Assembly (NCBI RefSeq): GCF_004193775.1
Contig: NC_041003.1
Span: 45,575,611-45,639,610 of the forward strand
Direction of reading: 5' to 3'
Source: Glycine soja
Taxonomy: Eukaryota > Streptophyta > Magnoliopsida > Fabales > Fabaceae
DNA length: 64,000 bases
Position numbers and translations under genes: made by a program
Shown: in pieces, positions 36,189 to 49,600 of the stretch
Layout: every line of letters begins with the position of its first letter
How positions within the stretch are numbered: the stretch's first letter is position 1
The notes under the pieces: generated by a model
Seen by the model: the letters and a program-made list of their open reading frames with translations, nothing else
Database searches by the model: none
Told to the model about the DNA's origin: nothing

Positions 36189-37624
36189 ATGGCACTCTCT
36201 TTGACATCTAATGGGGTCAATGAGTACCAAAAATGTGTGGTTGAAGAGGAAGATGGCTCACAAAGTACTAATGGGCTCAGCAATGATTCAGCTTCAGCCA
36301 TAACCCATTCTCCTCCTCTATGTAGCAATAGCAATGAGTATGTTCATAATAAGAGCACACATTACCAACTTGAAGAAGCAGAATCTCTGATTAACTTCAA
36401 AGCCAATGAGTACAACACCCTCATACAAGGTAGTGAATCTTTTCTTAGCGTTCAGAAGAGTTGGCTGTTCCCCAAAGAGAGTAATTTGCATGAAGGTTAT
36501 AACCAATGGAACCATGCTATTAGTCCAAAAAGCACCACAGATATGCGCCTAGTGCAAAATTTCAGTTGCTTTGAAACTTCCGCTGGCTATAGTTCCATAT
36601 TCAATGGTGCAAAAGAGAAGCAACATGGTGAAAGTTCATCATCTGGGTGGCTATACTCTGAACCAAATGTCCCTAGCGATAGCCTGCTTGAGTCAGCAGC
36701 ACAAGAGTTGGTCTTGACAAAACGCTCTTCTATGGTATTTTATTGTTTCCTAATCAATACTTTTTTAGAATAAGTTCATAAGAACTTTATGAAATTATAA
36801 TGGAAGATATTGAGGTCAGATTTGTGTTTATAGGGAGAGAATATGCAAGCTACCAATGCCAAGAAGCCATGCACAAGTGCGAGTAAAGCAGCAAAACCAA
36901 AGTTAAACCCATTCAAGGATCCTCAAAGTGTTGCTGCCAAGGTTTGCTTCAAACCTAAGTTAAATTGTATTTGATACATATGTACTAAGTTTTGTTTGCA
37001 AATTAAGAAAACTTAAAAATATGAGATTCAATGCTGATAGAATGTTTGTATGAATATATCACAGAATAGAAGAGAGAGAATAAGTGAGCGGCTTAAGATA
37101 CTACAAGAACTGGTCCCCAACGGTTCCAAGGTAGGTTTTTTTAAACTAGATAGCAGAAAAAGTTGCTTTCTTTTGTACTTTCCTACATATGTTGCAGAGT
37201 TGAATTTCAACTCAACCAAACTCTATGAAATTTTACTAACTAGAATTATGATTTGGTTGATGAATTTTGCAGGTTGATTTGGTCACAATGTTGGAGAAAG
37301 CAATTAGTTATGTGAAGTTTCTTCAGTTGCAAGTGAAGGTGTGGAACTTGCAAACAGTGCACTACTTTTCTTCTTCTTTTGATAAGCAGTTTCTTAACTT
37401 GGTCCTATTTACAATTCTTTTGCATACTCAAATCTTCAGTTTCTTCAAACTAAAGCACATGGCTTAATTTGAATTGGAATCTCACATGTGGCATCTTTGT
37501 TCTCTACTGGTTCATTGTGAAGGTGTTGGCAGCTGATGAATTTTGGCCAGTCCAAGGTGGAAAAGCCCCAGACATTTCTCAAGTGAGACAAGCCATCGAT
37601 GCTATTCTTTCATCTCAAAGATGA
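36189..37624 (+). CDS. bHLH transcription factor, RHD6/RSL class I type
   Basis: Five exons in phase: 36189-36734, 36834-36941, 37065-37130, 37273-37338 and 37523-37624, giving 295 residues. The N-terminal 180 residues are Ser/Asn-rich and weakly conserved. The C-terminal part is nearly diagnostic: KKPCTSASKAAKPKLNPFKD, then DPQSVAAKNRRERISERLK (basic region and helix 1, with the Glu-Arg that contacts CANNTG), LQELVPNGSKVDLVTMLEKA, ISYVKFLQLQVKVL (helix 2), and the RSL tail DEFWPVQGGKAPDISQVRQA ending AILSSQR. ROOT HAIR DEFECTIVE 6-like factors specify root-hair and other epidermal outgrowth fate and act as nuclear DNA-binding dimers. The start is placed downstream of a TATA box. The gene looks intact; exon 4's following intron ends in AAG. 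Confidence 0.93.
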
Positions 37625-38509
37625 ATTGCATAAAGATCATGGATCCAAGAAATAAGTGTCATCATAATTCATAATTCAAACACAACTTTGCTGAACAAGA
37701 AAAAACTTTGTTCTGGAAGTTGGTCGTTCTGAAGGGCATTTTAGTATTTCGGAATGCTTGAACTTTTATAAATTGTTAATACTAAGTCAAGATCTAACAG
37801 AAAATTTGAGCATCTTGTGTTAGCGTTTGTGTATATGCTGGGGCTGGAAATTAAACCTCGCCCGTCCCAGGATTTATTCACAAAATATCTAAGTGTCTAC
37901 GTTCTGTACCGTTCTCTGTACTAGTGGCGATGGAAATAGGGCAAATAATAAATTAAAAATATAAATCATAGTCTTATTTGACTTTTCTCTCAATTGAATG
38001 TCATCAGAATGAGCTGCTACCATTTAATTTGGTATTACTTATGGTAGATGAAACATCTTGGAGGTTGGGGTATTTCTTATCATATTATATCATGTTATAT
38101 AATATAATATATATATATATATAAAATGAGAATGAAAAATGATTTTGAAGTAACTTGATCCCTTTTCATATTTACTTCAAAGTTATTTTTTTATTTTTAT
38201 TATTAATTTTTTAAAAATTTAATGATTGTAGTCATTAAGAATCTTATTTGTTATATTCTAAAAAAATGATGATGTATAAGTTGACTCCCCTCATGTGTCA
38301 GTTACTGTTCACACGGAAAACGGATAGCCCAAGTGCAGCAAATGATTATTGAGAGCATAAGTAATAAACCCACATGAATGTTTTTCTATTCCAACTTCCC
38401 CAAAGCCTCCGGTATCACAGCCGAACGAAGAGTTTTCTTCCCCAGCATAAATGGTTTATGGATGAGTTCTATTGGGGTAGTCGATTGGTTTATTACGAAA
38501 TTAAGGATA

Positions 38510-38551
<42 letters not shown>
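38510..38551. repeat. (AAT)n microsatellite, about 14 units
   Basis: Uninterrupted trinucleotide run. Confidence 0.9.
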
Positions 38552-38552
<1 letters not shown>

Positions 38553-39739
38553 TATAGATGATAAATTTAGATGTTACTTTAAAAATTAATGCTATGCTTG
38601 GTACAAACATCCCAAAAAAAATGGGAGAAAGGAGGAAATGAGAGGAAAGAAATGATTCTAAAAATATAAATAAATTGAGTTATATCTGAATTATCTGGGA
38701 TCAAGTAATTGAGTGTTCTATCAAATTTTTGTTAGTTTAATTAAAATAAATAATTTTAAATTTATGAATAAACTTGATTACTTAAATGAGGAAAGTTCAA
38801 ATTTTAAAGTTGCATATATACATGCATAAAGTTCACTATTTATATGAAAACACTTTATTTACTAAATTATGAAAATAATATAATGTAACATTCAATTTTG
38901 GATTTTTGAATTTCATATTTTTCCATAAATCAAAATTTCCGACTTAGTCAAAATTTTATATTAAATCTAATATGATCATACAAAAACAACAACTAAAATT
39001 ATCATAATAAGTAGCTACGCCCATTAAAAAATTGTATAATTAAACAAAAGATACTAACTTATAGAAAAGAGATTTAGTTTTTAAAATATATGATAACAAT
39101 TTAACTGATAAGAATTTTTTTTATTTAGATATCATGTTTAAAGGTTTAAAAAAAATAATTGACCTTCAATTTTTATCAAAGCAAAATTTAATTTTTAACA
39201 TGACAATAGTTATTTGTTTCAAACAATGAAATAATATTTTTTTTTATTAAAAATCGTTTAGAAAAATATAGAAAGGTCTTGAAAACTATTGAAAATGATG
39301 GTGGTATATTTTTTGAAAATGGTATAATCTTCATTAGTAAAAGAAACATCAAGAAGAGAGAAACAAAATATGAAATCTAATAAGAAATGCAAAGAGAATT
39401 GATTGTAACAATAAAAGAATGAGGAATTAAAACACTAGAATTTGACTTATTTAATTTTAAGCTTAATATCACTTTTGTCTATTATATTGTACAATTAGTT
39501 TATTAACTTAAATTTTTTGAAATAGTAGTTTAAGATAGTGGTGACTAAAGCCGCCACTATGTGTTTTTTTCCAGGCAAAAAACTCAAACACCACATCCTT
39601 CTCCCCCAACATGAAATCAAACAATCAAGCAATAAGATGTACAAAGTATAGTCTAAATTACTTTTTATGAACTAAGAAGTTTCAGAGAATAAAGATGACT
39701 GACAAACAGAAAATAAAAAAGGGTTGTGGGGATGATTGT

Positions 39740-39969
39740 GTGGATATGGGTTTTTGAGATGGGAGAACGGAATGGGTGACGGTGGAGGTATTGGCGGCGT
39801 CACAGTGGTGTTGGGGCTGCGTGGTTCAGATTCCTTGCTCCTTCACTGTCATTGGCGACAAGGGCCACCATGCTATGAAAACCTCAATGTCGCTCGCACA
39901 CTCTTCCACTCCATGTTGCTCAGCAACACCGTTTCCCGGAACTCCATGGTTGTGTGTGTTTCTCTGTGT
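39740..39969 (+). pseudogene. Fragment of a pentatricopeptide-repeat (PPR) gene
   Basis: A GC-richer island in AT-rich DNA. One frame reads LNVARTLFHSMLLSNTVSRNSMVV (39879-39950), close to the plant PPR motif pattern A..LFD.MP.RN.VSWNSMI. Upstream residues in the same frame do not form a second repeat, and the frame stops soon after. Plant organelle RNA-binding PPR proteins have many repeats, so this is a short decayed piece. Whether it was moved by a transposon is unknown. Confidence 0.4.
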
Positions 39970-41162
39970 TAGTTGAGGAGGAAAGAGTTGGCTATGTGTG
40001 GGGTGACTTGTTGGGATAGTGAAAAAAAGAGATTGTCGAAGGTTACTTTTGGATAAGATTTTATATGACTGTGAAGATGAGCTCGTTTGGTTAATTAGAA
40101 GAAATGATGAAAACGAGACACTTTAAAAAACTTAAATTGGATAAATAAAACTTTTAAAATTTAAAAATATGATCATCAAGATATTTTAATTAACTTATAA
40201 TTGTTTTTACTATCTAAAAAATTCATTTGAGTCTTCCATAAGCAGGTTTCTTTATAGTAATTTTTCAATTATTTTTAACTTTTTCTAAATGTTAGTTGAA
40301 ATAACATTTTTTGAAAAATATTTCTAGTTTATAATATTTTTTTCACTAAAATATTTATTTATTTTTGTTGTTATTTTTAAAAAATAAATTATAATTTTAT
40401 TATTTTTCTATTATTTTATATTTTTCAGTTATTTCAATAACTAATTTTATTAAACTAGTTAATTTTTTAACTTTTAATTTTTCAACTAGTTAAACATCAT
40501 ATGTGCAAACTTTCTTCTTTTCACAATCTTTATTACTTGAGTGAGTAATGTGTGTCAACGGACGAAGCTAAAGATGCCCGGCCGACATTGATAATCCACA
40601 AATTCACCACTTGTTTTGCTATAAATTTTAACATTTTATTGGATGAATGAAGTTGACAAAGATCCAACTCTAACCCACTTGGTTATGTTATAAAAACAAT
40701 TTAATTAACTTATAGAATTAGAATCATTTGGAAAAAGGTTTTCAACTAGTTAATAGATGTAAATTTATATAAAAGACATGTTCGTGTGAGATTTTATATT
40801 TTCATTTTTTAGATAGAAGTGTATCTTTAAATAAATTCAATTTTAAGTTTTTTATTTAATTTTAATCTCTTATTATTTTTAAAGGATCAAATATATAAAA
40901 TGAATAGCAGTTTGTTTGTTTTTTTCCCTTATAACAGAAGACTATCACGTTCATAAGAAAAATGACACGATTATATTCAATCATGCATACAAAAAAAATC
41001 AGCGTTGATCGTGGGATGCATCTTCATAATTTTTTGACTATATACACATAGAACAATCACTGCTTAGTAAAGTAGGAAGACTTCATCTTAAAGCCTAATT
41101 AATGTTTTCTAATAACATATCTAATATCTATCCTATTAATTTTTCCATTGCAGAGAAAGAGT

Positions 41163-41266
41163 TTCAACTTGAAATTCATTCATTTATGCTCCCTGTATAA
41201 GTGAAGAACTTTAGTTTAGCATCAACAACGTACAATTTAAAAAATTGTAACGAATTTCAAGTTGAA
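41163..41266. repeat. 15-bp perfect inverted repeat with 74-bp loop
   Basis: TTCAACTTGAAATTC at 41163-41177 is answered by GAATTTCAAGTTGAA at 41252-41266. The match weakens outside the 15 bp. Could be a small MITE end pair. Confidence 0.5.
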
Positions 41267-42769
41267 TTCAAGAGTTTAAAAAAAGAGATAACTCAAATAT
41301 AACCACAAAAATTTGAAAAACAAACAATAAAAATTAAAAGAAATGAAAACAAAAATTCAAAGTAAAATGCCAAAGAAAGGAAAGACTAGAAGACTAAAAA
41401 TAAGAATAACACAAACCAACAGCACAAAATCCTTTCATGCTATCATATTCCCTATCATTAAAGCACATAATTAGTACTGGTAACCGTAATATCCTAATAA
41501 ACTCAGATTTAAAATCCTTCTATATCTAGTCCAAAGCGAATGAATTTTGATCTCTATAAATTTGAGTTGTTTATGAAATATATATGATATGACAGTATAT
41601 ATAGTAGATACATACTTATAAGATAAGATACACACCAGTTTTGGACTTGCATGTAGTTAATTACATGCATCTAGTTCCATTGGTTTTAGCCTTAAACACG
41701 TTTGATATACTTTTTGATTCCATGATTTCTTCAACCCCTCTCGTGCCTTTGAGAACCTAATTGGTAACGAATGTGTTGTTATCTTGATGAGCTATGCATG
41801 CACATGAGTCTCCGTACAGTTTTATGCTTTACTCTGTCTAAACAAATAATTATATATCCTGTACATGTAGAGATTCACTCAGTCTAATTAAGTTGCATTT
41901 CAATAATTCTTTTTCCTACTATAGCTTCTTTGTTATTTTGTTTGGAATGAAGTGGGGAACCATGCATTAAGCACGTGTAACTTTTAATAATTAAGGATCA
42001 CATGGGCAAGGGTAATCACATGCCCAAACCCACAAAAATCGGTGACACTATACTATACAATATACATTCCAATGAATAATGATTTGGGATTAAATAAGTC
42101 TTTCTGAAATTTAAAATGAACGAATAATTAATTGGTTAATTTATTATTCCTCTCATCACATATAATTCCTTCCCTTACTTGGACATAATCATTTCCCGGC
42201 CATATCCACTTGGACATTATCAATTTGCTTTTCAATGGTTGGCTTCATTTAAATTAATTTTGGGTACAATACAATGATATTAATTGTCACAATAAAAAAA
42301 AAAAAACTTTATGTACTCATTAGAGAAGTCAGGGAAAAAAAATAGAAGATTACTGCTTTGTAATTAGTTAGTCAGAAATAACGAACACTCATAAAAAAAA
42401 ACTTAATTATGTGAAAAAAATTAATTTTTTATATTATATTTTAAAAAATAATATATAAAATTATAAAAATATAATAAATTAAAAAAAATTGAATTATTTT
42501 CAAATAAAACTTATATTAATACTATATTTTACACTAAATGTTCAAATGAACACTTGGGTCTTATGGTAAAAGAGTTTTTTTTTCTTGTTTTAAGGATCAT
42601 GGTTATAGTTATTGCTTAACGTTTAAAACTTAACTAAAAATTAAGATAGTGTATTTTAAAATATAAGAGAACTCAAATAGTAAATTAAAAGATAGGAAGA
42701 CCGATTTAGTATAACAAGGAACGAATTTTACAATTAAACCTTAAAAAAGTCTAAAATTAAATAGTGGAA

Positions 42770-43195
42770 GACTTAATCATGTAACTTTCACATTATTAAC
42801 TCAACGTTCTAATCAACTAAACTAATAAGTCAATTATGTTATAAAATAATTAATATCGTTATGTATAACACTAAAATTTCTAATGTATATTTAATACACG
42901 TTTACATAAAAAATTTTGTGACAATTAATTTTATTTTAATATATTTAATTTACCAAAATGCATATGTAAATTTATATAATAAATTTTGTGACAATTAATT
43001 TTGTTTTAATATATTTAATTTACCAAAATTAATTGTCACAAAATTTATTATATAAATTTACATATGCATTAAATATATATTAAAAATTTTAGTGTTATAT
43101 ATAACAAAATTAATTATTTTATAACATAATTAACCTATTAACTCAATTGGTTAGAGTATTATTTTAATAATATGAAAGTCAATCGTATTTAAATA
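42770..43195. mobile_element. Palindromic foldback element with tRNA-like arms
   Basis: The outer arms (about 42770-42932 and 43069-43195) are diverged inverted copies; the centre is a perfect 45-bp inverted repeat (42959-43003 with 43024-43068) separated by a 20-bp spacer. About 72 bp in the left half is also tandemly duplicated (AAATTTTGTGACAATTAATT at about 42911 and 42981). The outer right arm reads ATTAACTCAATTGGTTAGAG followed by an anticodon-arm-like TATTATTTTAATAATA, as in a tRNA; the left arm has the inverted counterpart. No coding content. A SINE-related or MITE origin is inferred. Confidence 0.65.
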
Positions 43196-43477
43196 TAATC
43201 CGTATTTACATACAGATTGGCAATACCAATCCATAAATTTATGGATTATGAATCCATAAATTTTTTAAGACTAATTTTAAAAATAACGAAAAAATGTTGA
43301 GTGTAAAAAAAAAAATTAGATGCATAAAGCAATTGTCTTATTTCTTGTTAGACAACAAATCAAGCCTCGTAAAAACTAGTACAATTTAACCCAACCTCCC
43401 ACAGTCCCACCCCCCAATAGGGCACATATATAAATGATAAAACCCACACCAGTGCACCACACACACATTGGAAACTT

Positions 43478-43504
43478 AAAAAAAAAAAAAAAAAAAAAAA
43501 AAAA
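43478..43504. repeat. Homopolymer run of 27 A
   Basis: Longest A run in the window. It follows CCACACACACATTGGAAACTT and a TATA-like CATATATAAATG at about 43424. It may be a retroposed poly(A) tail or simple slippage. Confidence 0.85.
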
Positions 43505-45507
43505 CTACTTCATTTGGGAGGAAGAGGTCAAAGTACCTCGCTTCTAATTATACATCTGTTTTTAGTTGCAGGGAAAAACTAAATAATTCTAATTTCATTT
43601 TTTTCTTTCATAATTGCAGGTTCTATAACAGTGGCATCAGGTGGAGATTTTCGTTGCATGGCAAAATATTACAAATTTTATATTTTGTTGAATACTTTTC
43701 TATGAATTAATTATTATATGTAAAAATAAATGTCTCACGTATCATTTCGACTTTCGGGTTAGCAGAAGCACATGAATTGTGTGTTGCCAAAAAAAAAAAT
43801 GAACTACGACTTGTCAATAATCCATAAATTCATATTTAAAATGATCACTTCACAAGCCAATTTCGCTGGGTTTTGATGGCTATAGGGATGCATATGTTTA
43901 CATCACGCATGCACATCTTATAAATTTGACTCCTTAATTAGGCTACGATATAATAATATAATCGACCGACTTACATACATAATTATGGGTTCAAACGTAA
44001 GGAGAAATGACCCTATTCCTATTTTGTTTTATGCATGATTAAGGGGACTGTTTAAAAAATACGTGGTCACATGAACGTGAAACAATTGAATGGTATTGAT
44101 CCAATATTTATTTATCGATACAATCACACAATTGCCAATGGGGGCTGCTATTTTTTGGTTTATGAATATGGACCCTCCGTGTAATTTAATATCTCGAGAA
44201 GAAAAAAGAAATAAAAAAAAAAGAAAACAAGAGAAATAAAGAAAAGTACAAAGAATCAAATAAGTGTTTGCAATATACGTACATAGACGTTGATATATCA
44301 TTCCTTTTAGTATATATATCCTGACAGAGTAACATAGAGCACTTATCAACGTGCTAAAAGTAATTAATTGCCTTGTGTAACGTTGCTTGAACAAAGATTC
44401 CACATCTTTTGGCCTTTTATTTAGAAAATATAGTACTTTTGAATAATCCTAGAACCTGCATACATACAAACGGGATATGTCGTCGTAGATTAGCCATGTC
44501 GTTTCATTCATCCCTTCCTTGATTCCCTATTTTTTATCAACTAAAAGTCACAATGCCTCGTGTACTCACTTTAATTACTACTTTTTTTAATCAATATAAA
44601 CATAATTATATTCTTTTCAAATCAATTTAAATAATATTTGCAAAATATACGAGATACTTGCTATTTTTCAATAAATTTTATTAGAAAGAATAAACACGCA
44701 CTTGTAACAAAAAAAAAAAAGAATGAATAAACACACAGACATAAGATAAAATAATGTTACCACACTGTGTGACTTCCCCCTTAGGCTGATGATGAACCTG
44801 TTTTATTTTATTTTATTTTTTACCAAAAAAGGAAAGGAATTTCAATGAACCTGTTTAATTAAATCTGTTCCAGGTTAAAGGCTTATAGAGATTAGGAATT
44901 TATGTTCATCACTTGAGGTTGTAAGAGATTAATTAGGACTCCGAAGGGTCAATTTTTTTCTTGGGCCGTATTTTTTTATTATGAAATGTCCTATAAACTA
45001 TATTTTCCTTGCATTTAGTCGTAGATGTGTGTGTGTAAGATTATTCTGTATTATATTTTAAAAAATTACAATTAGAGGGACTAAAATAAAATGTTTTAAA
45101 CAATAGAAACTAAGAAAAAATATTACAATTATTGGGGAGGAAATTAATTAAACCAATTTCAATTTAAATATCAAAATCACAAATTACGTGGAACCTGCAG
45201 GGTGGGTCCTGGATTTTTATTTTGGATTTATGTGTTGTAATTTGTTTGATTTGGAAAGCGTTTGGCATTACAAAAATAATGCTTCTTTGTATGAACGAGG
45301 TGTCAGTCAATTCGGGATATAAATGGCGATGTGGGGCTTGACGTTCGACCCTCCAAACTGGGCCCCCAACCAATTGCACATTTTTGTTAGGAATGAAAAA
45401 TTGGTATTGATGCAACAAAAAGAAGAAACAAAAAAAGTATTTGATCTTGAGGGATTGGGAATTTTCTTCGTCTTTAGCCTGATCATTTTCTTTGAATTAT
45501 ACAGAAA

Positions 45508-45765
45508 CATATGTTTGGATAAACCTTTTTATAGATACACCAAAAAAAAAATTGAAAAAATAGGATCATAAAATACATGGAACTCTTTTTATAAGTTAAA
45601 ACAAACTTAGGTATTTTTTATTTTTATAAGAACTATCTCATGTAGCATTTTCAAAAAGAAGTGAGAAGTTGATTTTAATTTATAGAAGAAGCTTAATTTA
45701 TTTTGTCTTTTTTTTCCTTTTATAAGTACTTATAAAAGAAGTATATTCAAATAAAGTTTAAATAT
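45508..45765. mobile_element. MITE with TGTTTGGATAA-type ends
   Basis: Left end ATGTTTGGATAAACCTTTTT and, read from the right, TTTATTTGAATATACTTCTT with TTTATAAGTACTTATAAAAG inside; the halves are imperfect inverted repeats. The end motif is a common legume MITE style also seen at 62978-63238 and as a lone right end at about 17070-17092. Confidence 0.5.
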
Positions 45766-45979
45766 TTCATTTCAATTAATAAATAAAAATATATTTTGTA
45801 AATTTTCATAATTAAAAATTCAACCTAGTATTAAGAGTTTCATATATTATCAAATAATTAAAAAAACATTCTAAATTTATTAATAATTTAAGTACATATG
45901 ATAATTTGTGATTGAGTGTATGTATGATGTATTTTAGTTAAATTCGATTATTAATTAACATATAAATTTCATTTCATAA

Positions 45980-45981
<2 letters not shown>

Positions 45982-46013
<32 letters not shown>

Positions 46014-46014
46014 T
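45982..46014. repeat. (TTA)n microsatellite, 11 units
   Basis: Uninterrupted trinucleotide run. Confidence 0.9.
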
Positions 46015-46539
46015 TCACGTGAAAATGAAATTGAGGTTGACAAACTTGACAGTTGCGATTAGCATTTACGTCTTTACAGAAAACTATACTACAATTGTCC
46101 ATGTTTCATGATTTACACGTCGGCTTATTTTTCCTTTAATTAATTAATAAAAAAATGGCAAGACAAGTGTTTTTATGTATGGATAATTGGATATCTTTTT
46201 CATATTCACGAATTTAACATAAATTTAAAATTTTATTGAATATCGTGAATTTTAATCAATTTACTAATTTAAAACGGTTTCTTTTGACCAACATGTAATT
46301 GTAAGAGTAAAATTGTGCTTATTTTTTTTAAGTAAGTTTTATGAGAAAAAATATTTCAGGAGAGAATTCACTGAATGAAGATGTTGAGTCACATGTTTTG
46401 ACATAAAATAATTACCGACAAATATTTCATACCAATATTATAATAATCTTTAAAAATAACTTTTGTGAACATGTCAATTTTATAAGTTTGAGTGGTAATG
46501 CATAATATTAAAAGAGAAAATAGATTATACATGACAATG

Positions 46540-46690
46540 TAAAATAATTTTACATCACAATTCATCATAATTTATTATGTATGATAAATTTATTGATAAT
46601 ATTAAAAATCATATTAATAATAATTTATGATTAAATGATAGTATAAAATTATTTTAAAGTGTTAATATATAATCATTAAACTTATATTAA
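46540..46690. mobile_element. Short AT-rich MITE-like element (same family as 35808-35950)
   Basis: Shares TTTTACATCACAATTCAT, GATAAATTTATTGATA, AATAATTTATGATTAAATGATA and a TAATCATTAAACT end with 35808-35950. Outer parts are imperfect inverted repeats. Confidence 0.45.
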
Positions 46691-49600
46691 AAATAAAAAA
46701 TTTGAAAGTGTGGCATGTGGCAAGCTTTTATGATTATTTAATTAGTTTTGTTTGTTAAAGTTATTTCAAATATCTACTGTTTTTTAGAATGGAAAACAGC
46801 TTAAGTTCTAATTTGAGATTTATTAAAACCAGGTAAAAATAACAGATGAAGTATTTTTTCAAGAGGGATAATAATAATAATATAAAGTTATATAACTAAA
46901 ATGTAATATATAAAGAAACTTTTTTTTAAAAAAATAATGTTTCCCATAAGATATGACATGACATAGGAGAAAAGTTTCCACGAGCTAACTTATATAGTAA
47001 TCTTTATTGAGAAAAATGGTACATGAAAATTGGTTAATTCACCATCCAATTGTAAAGCTGTAGGCATCAAGTAAATTTTCATGACTACAAATCTGCAATG
47101 AAAATTAAAAAATTTAAGCAATGATAACACTAATAATGATGATGATAATAGGAACCACAAATATCATGATGTCGATCATGACAATTATGATATTAATGAT
47201 AATATGATCATGATAAGAATGATAATTTACTTTTATTTGTTTATCGTATTATTAATAGTTTTCATTGTTTATTTTAACAAATTTTTCATTTGAAACATCT
47301 CTCTCAAACTAGATTTTAGATAAATCGAATATAGCCAAAAAGTAATTTTATAATCGAAATGCACTTATATTTTAAAATTTATATTACTCGCTAAATTTGA
47401 TTCATTTAATATTAAAATAATTAAAAAATTTATACAAAATTATAAACTTAATCTATTTAAAAAAAAATTAAAGTATATAAAAAAATGATTAAATTGAATA
47501 ACTCTATTAAAAATTTCATTTGAAATAACTTGTTGCCCATTATCTATTTTAAACAACTTAATAATCTCGCTTCCTTAGACGTTTTTGTCTACCTTTTTAA
47601 TTAGTCACCATGGCACTCTATCACGCACGCGGATGTTTAGAAATATCAAAACTAAGACATAACCCAAGAGCTAAGGACACGTACGTATTAGAAAAAGAAA
47701 AAAAAAGAAGAGAATATGCTCGAAAGAAAAAGCAAAAGACTCTTGTAGAAAAATCACTTGAAGCTCAAGGAAGGAATATTTTATTTATATATTATTACAT
47801 GAGTTAATTTTATAAATTACCCCCTTTGCCTTTTTCTTCCCCGTATAATAGCTACCATTAGTACTGCGACTATTTATCTTGTGTAAGTTATTATGCATAC
47901 AGAACGTGTACTCTACGATAGCTTTAAAAAAATACTTGTACTTTACGAACAAATATATGTCATGTGGCAAAAGTACACAAGTAATGTGCCAACAAACGGT
48001 TCTACATCTAAAACAAAATTCTAACAAACAGTTTTAATTTTATATATTCTCCTCCAACCAGGTAGCTCATCCGAAACTTTTAAGCACATTTTTTAAGATG
48101 GCAATTGGTGATTTCCCTATTGAACTATGCAACAAAAGGCTGTAGTCATCACACCATTAATTAATTCATAGATGCTTAAATTCAAAATTGAGTTAATTAG
48201 AAGCATACATGGCAGTGGGGCTTATGAGGAAGAGTCTTGACAGTTTCAGATTTGGCAACCACCACCTTCGAAAGTTGTTGATTGATTCTGTATATAATTT
48301 TCATTTCTCATACTCTTACAAAATGAAATGGTCAAAACATTGTATGCTTGGATTAATTTTGTGATAATTAATTATGAGTAAAAAAGCAACCTTAACTTTT
48401 TTTAAATAAAAGAAAAAAAGATAAAGGATATAAAAAAAAAAGTTCAAAGCAAAGAGCTTTTTAGCATAGCTTATTGGAAGTTACTTTGAGATAATGCACT
48501 TACAAAGGCATGAACTGGAATAATTTAAAGTTGTAATAATACTAGTGGTAGGTAGGGGAAATGTTATCTCTTTCATTCGAGTTTTTTTTTTCATATTAAA
48601 AATTACAATTCACTTTTAATGAGAATAAAGCCAAAGTGAATAAGGATATGTATTTTTTATTTATCCCAGTGGAAATACCAATTAACCTAGCTATTTCAAG
48701 CCTAATTCCGTTTGTATTAATTAACTTATCAATAAATGAGCACATGATGTAATTGAAATTCAATAGAGATCAATTACCCTTGTAAAAAGAAAGCTGCATT
48801 AACCGAACCATAAAAATTAATCTTTGCCGTTTATTTTTACACCTACGACTAATCCACTAATCCCCAATACATGATTGTAAAGTAAAATTGATAGCATCTT
48901 TAAATCAAAGAGAAAATTATTGCAATGACTAACTTTTAGATGTAATTATAGCTAAAGCTATAGTCAACTGTACCTAACTGCCAATTAAATTGTCTACCTA
49001 GCAATTCTAATCAAACACTCACATCAATAGAAACATTTCTTAATTTCACCCACATTTTATGACCTAAAAATACGTCATTCAAGTTCAACACATGTGGTGG
49101 GTATATTGGCCATTAAAAAAAAATTCCAAAACTGAAAATTGGACTCAAAAGGTTTAACATATTAGCTGAGTTAGACCATGCATTACCACCACCGTGCCAA
49201 ACATGCAACGACAAAATGCAATAAAGAAACAACAACTCCTATAGTTTCTACCAAACTTACCGAAACTAACGACTACGCATCCTTATTTTTTTCCACCGTA
49301 TTATTACTATGAAGTGTACACTTCAAGTTGGGATGGTAATCCGATCTTGGTAACTTAGCCTTCTAGTACCTCATATTTGAGGGCTCTTGGATCGTAATTC
49401 GATCCAAATATTTTGATATTGTATTCAATTTGATTATTCTCATAATACTAGACTTATCATAAAACTGACATAGATGTAATCACATATCCATGATGGATTC
49501 ATAATATTTTAGCTGTGACTTATATTATAACTTATTTTTTAAACTAATTTTTAAATTAGAAATAATTTATAACTACCTATATATGTTATATTAAGAAAAA

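Noticed and set aside
38386..38610. Minus-strand frame with a Leu run
   Set aside because: Produced by the (AAT)n microsatellite.
45323..45571. 82-codon plus-strand frame
   Set aside because: No known family, no promoter or splice evidence, and it runs into a MITE.
47610..47807. 65-codon plus-strand frame starting MALYHARG
   Set aside because: Low-complexity Lys/Glu-rich sequence without conservation clues or promoter.
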